From contig JAPDIT010000021.1 of the NCBI GenBank assembly GCA_029259455.1, forward strand, positions 1-18,704: DNA of 18,704 nt, in the 5' to 3' direction. Shown here one piece after another: positions 7,912 to 13,709 of this stretch; the first letter of the stretch is position 1; every line of letters begins with the position of its first letter. Source of the stretch: Archaeoglobi archaeon (GTDB taxonomy: Archaea > Halobacteriota > Archaeoglobi > Archaeoglobales > Archaeoglobaceae). The position numbers and the translations under genes are program-made. Under the pieces are notes generated by a model. That model was not told the origin of the DNA and made no database searches. It worked only from the letters and a program-made list of their open reading frames with translations.

Positions 7912-8007
7912 TTTACCTTGCTGCTGTCCTCACAACCTGCACTTCCTCAAGCCTCTCGGCGGCTTGTCTCTAACGTAAAATTCTCCTCCAAAATGGAATA
8001 AGGTTTT

Positions 8008-8015
8008 TTTAAATA
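8008..8015 (+). promoter_or_regulatory. TATA box of the MFS transporter gene
   Basis: TTTAAATA, within a T-rich stretch, lies 21-28 bp ahead of the ATG at 8036 and would give a leaderless transcript. Confidence 0.45.
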
Positions 8016-8035
8016 AGGGGACTGATAAAGTTTTG

Positions 8036-9541
8036 ATGAACCAGAGCATTTTAAAAGCATGGATAGCCTTTCTACCTGTGAGCGCTGGCCTTTTCATGGT
8101 TCTTCTGGACGTTAGCGTCCTGAATGTCGCTCTGCCAAGGATTGCGGAAGATTTCGGGGCAAAAATGTCTGACTTGCAGTGGATAATGAACGCTTACACA
8201 CTAACAATGGTCGTACTGCTTGTTATTGCAGGAAGAATAGGAGATATGGTGAGGAGAGACAGATTTTTTATCTTGGGAATGATTATCTTCGTTCTTGGCA
8301 GTTTTCTCTGTGCACAGTCATGGAACACTCAATCGATGATCGCATTCAGAGCTCTTCAAGCTGTCGGTGGTACAATTCTCAGTGCCAACACGCTTGCGAT
8401 AGCTGCTGAACTCTTCCCTCCCGGAAGGAGGGGGGAAGTTATGGGTTTGAACGCCATTCTTATGGCTTCGAGCTTCACACTCGGGCCAATTATCGGAGGG
8501 TGGCTCACAACCAATTTGAGCTGGCACTGGGTGTTCTACATCAACATCCCCATCGGGATTTTAGCGATAGCTGCAGCATGGCTAACTCTCCCTCCCCTCG
8601 GTGGGAAAGAGAGAGTTCCGGTCGACTGGGTTGGAGCTTTGCTGCTTTCAGTCGGACTCGGCTCTTTAACGCTCGGCATCATAGAGGGACAGGACTGGGG
8701 ATGGTGGAATGAGAAAACAATTTCTTGCTTTATTGTCTCCTTTCCTTACCTGCTTGCATTCTCAGTGTGGGAGTTGAAAACTGGATATCCCATGCTCGAT
8801 TTGAGCCTGTTTAGAGTGAGAAACTTCACGGTTTCTATCGTTGCCACATCAATCCTTTTCTTCGGTGTTTCGGCGAGTTTATTTGTTTTCCCGTACTTCC
8901 TGCAAGGTCTGAAGTTTCTCACTGCAGAAGAAGCGGGATACTGGCTTCTCGGCATTCCGCTCATGAACACCTTCGTTGCCCCGATTGCAGGGAGGCTCAG
9001 TGACAGAACGAATCCTAAGTATCTGATGAGCATTGGGCCACTGTTTTTTGCAATTGGTCTAATCAACATTTCTTCAGTGGATGTCGACATCAAATACTGG
9101 GAATTTTTCGCAAGAATAGCTCCAATGGGGATAGGAATGGGCATGCTGATGTCCCCATCCCTGAACGTAGCAATCTCATCCGTACCGATAGAAAAGGCAG
9201 GAATGGCCAACGGCACCTTGAGGTCGCTAAATACGCTCGCTCAGGCAATGGGTGTTGCTGTTGGTGGCGTACTGCTGACCACACGCATGAAAGACTGGAT
9301 TCCTGGATACGGAAACCAGATTCCCGATCCCGGAACGATGAAACTTCTTATTGCTTACGCAAAGTACGGCAATCCAGCACCGCTAGTTGAAATGGTTGAA
9401 GGGTTCGTTGACAGCATGCATTTTGTCTTCAACACTATGATTATCTTTCCGATCTTGACCTCTCTAGTAATACTGCTGTTTCTGCGAGGTTCAGAACATA
9501 TCAAGGCGACAAAGATCGGAAGAGGTGAGGTCACAGTATAA
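8036..9541 (+). CDS. MFS drug:H+ antiporter, DHA2 (EmrB/QacA) family
   Basis: This 501-aa, roughly 14-TM transporter probably exports amphipathic or toxic compounds using proton-motive force. Family signatures are LDVSVLNVALPRI (motif D1, residues about 25-37), the loop 2-3 motif AGRIGDMVRRDR (about 63-74), RALQAVGGT (about 105-113) and motif C LGPIIGGWL in TM5. A second copy of the loop motif, AGRLSDRTNPK, lies in the C-terminal half. The 14-helix layout is inferred from hydrophobic segments. The ATG at 8036 is one codon after an alternative TTG. The gene stands alone after pcc1, and no regulator is adjacent. Substrate is unknown. Confidence 0.88.
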   Translation: MNQSILKAWIAFLPVSAGLFMVLLDVSVLNVALPRIAEDFGAKMSDLQWIMNAYTLTMVVLLVIAGRIGDMVRRDRFFILGMIIFVLGSFLCAQSWNTQSMIAFRALQAVGGTILSANTLAIAAELFPPGRRGEVMGLNAILMASSFTLGPIIGGWLTTNLSWHWVFYINIPIGILAIAAAWLTLPPLGGKERVPVDWVGALLLSVGLGSLTLGIIEGQDWGWWNEKTISCFIVSFPYLLAFSVWELKTGYPMLDLSLFRVRNFTVSIVATSILFFGVSASLFVFPYFLQGLKFLTAEEAGYWLLGIPLMNTFVAPIAGRLSDRTNPKYLMSIGPLFFAIGLINISSVDVDIKYWEFFARIAPMGIGMGMLMSPSLNVAISSVPIEKAGMANGTLRSLNTLAQAMGVAVGGVLLTTRMKDWIPGYGNQIPDPGTMKLLIAYAKYGNPAPLVEMVEGFVDSMHFVFNTMIIFPILTSLVILLFLRGSEHIKATKIGRGEVTV

Positions 9542-9556
9542 CACTTAAGCAAAAAA

Positions 9557-9566
9557 CAAATATACT
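9557..9566 (+). promoter_or_regulatory. TATA box of the tRNA gene
   Basis: CAAATATACT lies 21-30 bp upstream of the tRNA 5' end at 9587, the standard spacing for archaeal stable-RNA promoters. Confidence 0.5.
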
Positions 9567-9586
9567 CAAAGCCGAATTAATTAGGG

Positions 9587-9661
9587 GGGCCCGTAGCTTA
9601 GCCAGGTCAGAGCGCCCGGCTCATAACCGGGCGGTCGAGGGTTCGAATCCCTCCGGGCCCA
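9587..9661 (+). tRNA. tRNA with CAU anticodon, probably tRNA-Ile2 (agmatidine type)
   Basis: The cloverleaf is complete. The acceptor stem GGGCCCG (9587-9593) pairs with CGGGCCC (9654-9660), with discriminator A at 9661. The anticodon stem CCCGG/CCGGG encloses loop CTCATAA, and the T arm is GAGGG-TTCGAAT-CCCTC. CCA is not encoded. A CAU anticodon can mean initiator Met, elongator Met or Ile2. The G1-C72 acceptor stem GGGCCCG matches what I recall of the A. fulgidus tRNA-Ile2 whose C34 is modified to agmatidine by TiaS. Elongator Met usually begins GCC and initiator Met has A1-U72 and GGG/CCC anticodon-stem pairs. A T-run at 9664-9670 probably ends transcription. Confidence 0.85.
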
Positions 9662-9922
9662 TTCTTTTTTAGGTATATTCCAACCGATTTCCTAGCTGAT
9701 TTAATGATGGGAATGCGAAGTATGGTAATTAAAACTTCTTTCTGAAACCTTTGCCTCTTCCTTCGTATTCCATCAAAAGCATTCCATAATCCTTCCTATC
9801 ACCGCAAATCCGCATTCTCCGGCTCTCTGTAATCGGACATAATTTTCTGAAATCCTTTCGGGTAAATCTGCCACTTTCTAAGGGAGTTAACTTCCCAACT
9901 TTCTTGCGGTTCTTTCTCAAAC
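9662..9922. other. Region between tRNA and the broken operon
   Basis: Apart from the T-run after the tRNA (9664-9670) and the possible 65-codon minus-strand frame, I see no gene, repeat or RNA structure here. No tRNA 3'-end duplication that would mark an integration site was seen. Confidence 0.4.
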
Positions 9923-9926
9923 TCAA
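9729..9926 (-). CDS. Possible small basic protein, unknown
   Basis: This 65-codon frame starts with TTG at 9926. The peptide is very basic, with scattered Lys/Arg and two cysteines (KLCPITESRRMRICGDRKDY in the middle). The TTG overlaps the TGA that ends the restored dehydratase-like frame (TTGA), and a TATA-like ACATATAG lies about 20-27 bp upstream. No Shine-Dalgarno sequence or family is recognisable. It could be a coupled third gene of the broken operon or a chance frame. Confidence 0.3.
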   Translation of the reverse strand: MSLRKNRKKVGKLTPLESGRFTRKDFRKLCPITESRRMRICGDRKDYGMLLMEYEGRGKGFRKKF

Positions 9927-11340
9927 AAAAGCTTGAGCGCTATATGTAGCTGTATATTTCCAAAAAATGAAATTAAAAATCTATACAGTTTTTTAACAGC
10001 CTCCTCCCTGGTATCAATATCCATCAAAAACCTCAGGGTTACGGGGGCAGCAGTAGGCGACCCCCTCCGTGGAACGCTCCAACGAGGTGTGATGAGGTTG
10101 CCCAGAATTCAATAAACTTCACGATTTTGAATCTCTGCTCGGCTGTAAACTTCTCACTCGCCTGCAAGAAGTCTCCAACTATCTCAAGATCAAACTCTGA
10201 CGGAGAGGTGCCAATAATGCCTCCTGAAATGTCAACTAAGTTCATCAACGCCTTGGCGAAGCCATCAATGCCTATCACCTTCCCTGCATTGGCCATCTGG
10301 AAGTGGGGGAGCCAGCAACCGCTGTAGTTTGCTCCTTTAACTGCAGCACCAACAGAGATGGCAAAAGCTCCCTCGCTTACGGCAACCATTTCAGCAACTT
10401 TCTGCTGTAAAACTGATACACCCTCAAGGCCACTTGTTTTGAGCATAAGGCTTGCTGCTTCCGCCATGGAATCGATAAATCCTGCCTTGCATGCAGCTCC
10501 GACACATCTGTGAGAGGGGGCAAAGTAGCTGACAACATCTCTTGCAGCTTTCAGGTCCTCGAAGACGAATACTCTCTCCCATGGTATGAAGACGTCATCG
10601 AACACAACCATGCAGCTCGTTCTATCTCCGTATTTGTTGCCAACCTCAAAACTACCCCCCTTCACGCTGCTTGGCCTGAACACCGGCGTTCTGGATAATG
10701 TACTTTATCCCCTCGTCTTCAGGCATCGCTGCGAAAACTACCGCAAATTCTTCTCCCTGCCTGAAGGTTTGAGTTGGTAAAACGAAGTTGACATCTGCAG
10801 CAAAAGCTCCGCTCTGGCAAATCTTTGCTCCCCTTACAACTATTCCATCCTCTCTTTTCTTAACCACACGCAGGAATTTGTCCTTCTGCTCCGAAGGTCT
10901 TTTGCCTCTATCCCCCTTAACATCTGTCAGTGCTGCGGTGCAGGCGTAGTCATTTTTCTGTATCTCTTTAAGCAGTTCTAAGAATCTCTTGTGATAGTCT
11001 GTTCCTTCCTCCTCATCAAGCGCCCTGGTTGCGGGATAGATGGCGTTGATTGCATCGCAGCCAGTGCACCGGTAGTTGCAGGTTGCGAGCCTGAGACTGA
11101 GCCCCCTCTGCAATAAGGTCTTCAAATGTCTCGTTCACATAGTTCAACCTGTTTACCTTCTCTCCAACAAGCTCCGAATGTGGAGCATACTTTTCTGCAA
11201 TTTTATAAGTAAAGGCAATTGCTTCAACCGTCGGCCTGATATTTGGGTGGTTTACAAGTCTTCAACTTTCTTTCCGAGAACGTAGATGTTTCTTTTGTAG
11301 CCACTTAATCTCTCAATATACTCTTCAGCCTTAAAAGCAT
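9923..11340 (-). pseudogene. Broken [4Fe-4S] 4-hydroxybutyryl-CoA dehydratase / HpaB-family gene
   Basis: Read with frame corrections, this gives a protein of about 470 aa that aligns end to end with the 4-hydroxybutyryl-CoA dehydratase (AbfD) family. It runs from MLFKAEEYIERL through NHPNIRPTVEAIAFTYKIA, KGDRGKRPSEQKDKFLRVV, REDGIVVRGAK and VFDDVFIPWERVF to HGGGSP near the C-terminus. All four cluster ligands of AbfD are present: CNYRC (Cys-x3-Cys) and HRCVGAACK (His-x6-Cys). Flavin-only 4-hydroxyphenylacetate hydroxylases of this superfamily lack them. AbfD Tyr296 and Glu455 appear to be Gly here, so the substrate or reaction probably differs. Five single-base frameshifts lie near 11334-11337, 11255, 11102-11106, 10655-10660 and 10061-10065. 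The start ATG at 11340 has a perfect ribosome site and overlaps the upstream gene's stop. Confidence 0.82.
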
Positions 11341-11879
11341 GGTATCACCTCAATCAATCCTGACAGAGTCCATTTCTTAAAACCATTTCTTATTTCTGTC
11401 GATTCGATGTGTCGGGGGAGTGGAATAAGGCCATCGAAATCGTTTCTGTGTAGGTAATTCAAGGCAAGAATTGCCGCAGAAAAAGTTCTGTCCATGACCT
11501 CAATTGGTGTTCCACTGCCAACGGCGAGGTTTGCTGCGTAGCCGTCAGAAACAACGAAGTAGCTCTTACCCTCAAGTTCGTACTTCTTAACCAGTCCATA
11601 GTCCTTCACAGGCTCACCGGCAGGCTCGATTTCTCTCTCAGCCCCATGTTCAGGAGAATTGTGCCACCGGGAATTTTCCTGATCTCATCCTCGCCAACTA
11701 CACCTTTAACTCTGGTGCATGTAACCACAATATCGGCATCGAAGTCCTCCCAACTCTGAACCCCTCGTAAACAGCCTCAATCTGCTTCCTCTCGTCATCG
11801 TTCCAGACTGTAACACAACACCCGACAGCTTTCAGAAGTCTCGCACAACCCTTCTCGACTCTACCAAACCCCAGAACGG
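11331..11879 (-). pseudogene. 3' part of an S-adenosylhomocysteine-hydrolase-like gene, cut by the IS element
   Basis: With two frame corrections (near 11761-11764 and 11642-11645) this encodes the NAD-binding and C-terminal parts of an AdoHcy hydrolase homologue. It runs from VLGFGRVEKGCARLLKAVG through DFDADIVVTCTRVKGVVGED, GGTILLNMG and SYFVVSDGYAANLAVGSGTP to IEVMDRTFSAA. Several hallmark residues differ from true hydrolases. The third glycine of GxGxxG is Glu (GFGRVE), the GHF histidine after the NMG-type turn is absent, and GHP reads GTP. It is therefore a divergent paralogue, not a housekeeping hydrolase. Its TAA at 11331 overlaps the dehydratase-like ATG. The other half lies beyond the IS at 13129-13640. 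Confidence 0.75.
11344..11351 (-). promoter_or_regulatory. Ribosome binding site of the dehydratase-like gene
   Basis: On the minus strand GAGGTGAT lies 3 nt before the ATG at 11340. It is fully complementary to the archaeal 16S rRNA 3' end. It fixes the start codon even though the frame breaks within three codons, and shows the gene was translated as the second cistron of an operon. Confidence 0.65.
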
Positions 11880-11887
11880 GAATCTAC

Positions 11888-12101
11888 CATGTGGGCTTCC
11901 GTTTGGGGTTTAAGATAGTGACAGGTAAGTTAAAGTTTACCCGCAAGGTCTGTTAATCGACACTCCAATTAGTTATATCGACACTCTACCATTCGAGGTT
12001 CTCTCACTTCAACTAGTCGTTCGGTAGGGGATTTAACCCAGTCTTTTTAACAGGTTAATCCACCTCAATCTAATTCCTAATTCCTAGATTCCGCTCGGGT
12101 T
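11888..12101 (-). ncRNA. Candidate bridge RNA region of the IS110/IS1111 element
   Basis: This is the only long non-coding part of the element, downstream of the transposase, where IS1111-type elements are reported to encode their guide (bridge) RNA. An 11-bp perfect inverted repeat, CGGTAGGGGAT at 12022-12032 and ATCCCCTACCG at 12104-12114, brackets it and runs into the last transposase codons. A 10-bp direct repeat ATCGACACTC lies at 11956-11965 and 11977-11986. The 8-mer TCTACCAT occurs both at the element's end (11883-11890) and right after the second direct repeat (11985-11992), as expected of a guide that reads the donor end. The RNA itself, its strand and its ends are inferred. Confidence 0.4.
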
Positions 12102-13085
12102 TCATCCCCTACCGTATGGAGTTCTGTTTTTCCAGCAAGCGTAAACAACCGTTAACAGTTTTCTTGCCGTAGCTACTATAGCTTTCTGAGGTCCTTTTCT
12201 TTGTTTAATTCTGTTGTAGAATTCCTTGAATCTTTCATCTTTTCTTACTGCTACATGAGCACACTGAACCAATACCCATCTTAAGAGTTTATTACCCTCC
12301 TTAGTTATCCTTCCTCTGATTACTCTGTTTCCTGATTGCCTGACTGCTGGAACTAATCCAGCATAGCTGCACAATTTTTTGGAGTTTGGGAAGCGGTTGA
12401 TGTCTCCTATCTCTGCATAGATTAGCAAGGCTGAGAAGTAGCCTATTCCAGGAATCGTAGTTAGAATCATTATTTCTTCATTTTCAATACATTTCTCTCT
12501 TATTTCCCTGTCGATCTCTTTTATTTCTTCGTTTATGGTATTGAGAATTCTCAGGTAGCGGTTAATTCTTCCATCGTTTAATGATTTCAGGAATTTTATG
12601 CCTTCAGACGTGAACGGGTTATTGCATTTTATTCCTTCAATCATAAGAATTGAGTGAATTCTGTTCTTTATTGAAGTTGACAGCTTTTTCAGCCTCACCC
12701 TTTCCCTAACTATATCTCTTAGTTCTATTATTTCGTCTGGAGGAAGATAAGCAGTTGGTAGGAAATTCGTTCTTGCCAGATCAGCTAGAACCCTGGCATC
12801 TACCTTGTCCGTTTTCTTCTTCGATTCTGCTATCAATTTGGTTTTTTGTGGGTGGGCTAACTTTATCTCTGTTTTCTTTCTCAGCCCTCTTATAAGTGGG
12901 TAAGTAGTGGTCGTTGGCTCTATTATCACGATTAGATTGTCCAATCCCAGTTCCTCTATTATTTTCTCTATTTCCTCATTCCTTACTTTCTTCTCCTCAA
13001 TTATCTCTCCCTCCTTTGTCATAGCACAAAGGAAAGAGAAGTTCTTGTGCCCATCTATTCCCACATACAGGCTTCCGCTCCCCAT
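12102..13085 (-). CDS. IS110-family transposase (DEDD recombinase)
   Basis: This 327-aa transposase is intact. The N-terminal RuvC-like DEDD domain begins with YVGIDGHK (Asp11), followed by IIEPT (Glu56) and KTDKVDARVLADL (Asp93, Asp96). The C-terminal Transposase_20 domain has TTIPGIGYFSALLIYAEIGD (about 209-228), and VRQSGNR with the conserved serine (Ser251) that forms the covalent DNA link in this family. The ATG at 13085 is preceded by GAGGTG (about 7 nt away) and TTTAAATA (about 20-27 bp upstream), both inside the element. There are no frameshifts, unlike the host genes on either side, so the element is potentially active and arrived recently or has been kept under selection. Confidence 0.92.
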   Translation of the reverse strand: MGSGSLYVGIDGHKNFSFLCAMTKEGEIIEEKKVRNEEIEKIIEELGLDNLIVIIEPTTTTYPLIRGLRKKTEIKLAHPQKTKLIAESKKKTDKVDARVLADLARTNFLPTAYLPPDEIIELRDIVRERVRLKKLSTSIKNRIHSILMIEGIKCNNPFTSEGIKFLKSLNDGRINRYLRILNTINEEIKEIDREIREKCIENEEIMILTTIPGIGYFSALLIYAEIGDINRFPNSKKLCSYAGLVPAVRQSGNRVIRGRITKEGNKLLRWVLVQCAHVAVRKDERFKEFYNRIKQRKGPQKAIVATARKLLTVVYACWKNRTPYGRG

Positions 13086-13128
13086 GCCAACACCTCTACC
13101 CAGTATTTAAAAGCGGAAGTCCAACATG

Positions 13129-13640
13129 TTGTCTTTTTTCTGGGCAAAAATACGTTCAGCCTCAAAAGTGCATCAAGCAGACCGAATGACGTCCCGTGGA
13201 CATTCTCTCCAACCCCTTTCAATGTTGAGGAATCGACAGAGATAGCCTTCATTCTGACGTTTAATTTCTGCAGGTACTCCTCTTTGGTCTTGGTGAGTTC
13301 CACCACCTTGATTTCTCTCCTTCCGCTTTTAACCGCAACTCTCGAAAGCACTGCCGCGCAGTCGAGGTAGTACTCCGCATCGATGACATCTCTTTTCCTT
13401 CTTACTGAAAGACAGAGGTGTGAAAACCACTCTACCACTTCAGGCTTTGTTGAAAAATCGTCGAGTTTTGCAGCGTAAACATTTGTGTACTTGGAGAGCT
13501 CGTAAATAAGTCCGGCAGATTTGTATTCCAGAGGTATGCAAACAGCAACCTCCTCAACCTCAATCTCCCTCGCAAATCTCCTCACGAGCTTTCATCCTTT
13601 CGTGATACCAGTCAACGGATATCTTGAGATTCTGCAGCAT
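13129..13640 (-). pseudogene. 5' part of the S-adenosylhomocysteine-hydrolase-like gene
   Basis: Translation begins MLQNLKISVDWYHERMKA at the ATG at 13640. After a one-base shift near 13586-13589 it continues RRFAREIEVEEVAVCIPLEY and ends at the IS with LKGVGENVHGTSFGLLDALL and NVFLPRKKT. This corresponds to the N-terminal substrate domain of AdoHcy hydrolase, where VNDAYTK and GTGQST are the usual motifs. The Lys of that motif is kept (STLK), but the hydrolase HxT motif reads EYK. With the 3' part the protein would be about 350 aa, shorter than the usual 400-430. A plain reading of this strand continues into IS sequence to a stop at 13055, but those extra residues are not native. A TATA-like element lies at 13661-13674. 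Confidence 0.72.
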
Positions 13641-13660
13641 AATATTTCAACTTATTGAAA

Positions 13661-13674
13661 GAATTTAAAAATTC
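13661..13674. promoter_or_regulatory. Palindromic TATA element between the divergent operons
   Basis: GAATTTAAAAATTC has perfect 6-bp arms. It lies 21-34 bp from the minus-strand ATG at 13640. On the plus strand it lies 36-49 bp ahead of the TTG at 13710, which would leave a short leader carrying the ribosome site. It can therefore serve as TATA box in both directions within a 69-bp spacer. Confidence 0.45.
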
Positions 13675-13696
13675 AGAGGTGAGCTTGGATTGAGCC

Positions 13697-13704
13697 GAGG
13701 TGAT
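13697..13704 (+). promoter_or_regulatory. Ribosome binding site deciding the TTG start of the ABC ATPase
   Basis: GAGGTGAT, fully complementary to the archaeal 16S 3' end, ends 5 nt before the TTG at 13710. It favours this TTG over the in-frame ATG at 13728, which would cut into the conserved N-terminal strand. Confidence 0.65.
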
Positions 13705-13709
13705 AACCT

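Larger units (their letters stand above)
11880..13128 (-). mobile_element. Complete IS110/IS1111-type insertion sequence
   Basis: The element is about 1.25 kb, with one transposase gene (12102-13085, minus) and about 220 nt of non-coding DNA on its 3' side. Imperfect subterminal inverted repeats occur: CATGTGGGCTTCCG at 11888-11901 and the reverse complement of 13114-13128 (CATGTTGGACTTCCG), differing by one gap and one base. IS1111-type members carry such repeats; classic IS110 ones do not. The ends were set by restoring the interrupted gene: joining 11879 to 13129 gives an unbroken K-K-T-T-V-L-G-F-G reading frame. No target duplication is seen, as expected for this family. The ends are uncertain by 1-2 bp because a G occurs on both sides. 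Confidence 0.8.

Noticed and set aside
7912..8035. Minus-strand peptide tail RQAAERLEEVQVVRTAAR ending in a stop
   Set aside because: It is only 18 codons between stops, with no start and no recognised family; it is at most a gene relic.
9587..9661. Initiator or elongator tRNA-Met
   Set aside because: The acceptor stem and discriminator fit tRNA-Ile2 better; initiators have A1-U72, and elongator Met usually begins GCC. Not excluded without the other CAU tRNAs.
12056..12090. TAATTCC tandem repeat in the IS tail as a regulatory site
   Set aside because: It is only two short copies in AT-rich DNA; more simply part of the non-coding RNA region.
13055..13128. C-terminal 24 codons of the open frame 13055-13585
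   Set aside because: These codons lie inside the IS element and are read through by accident; the native protein continues at 11879.
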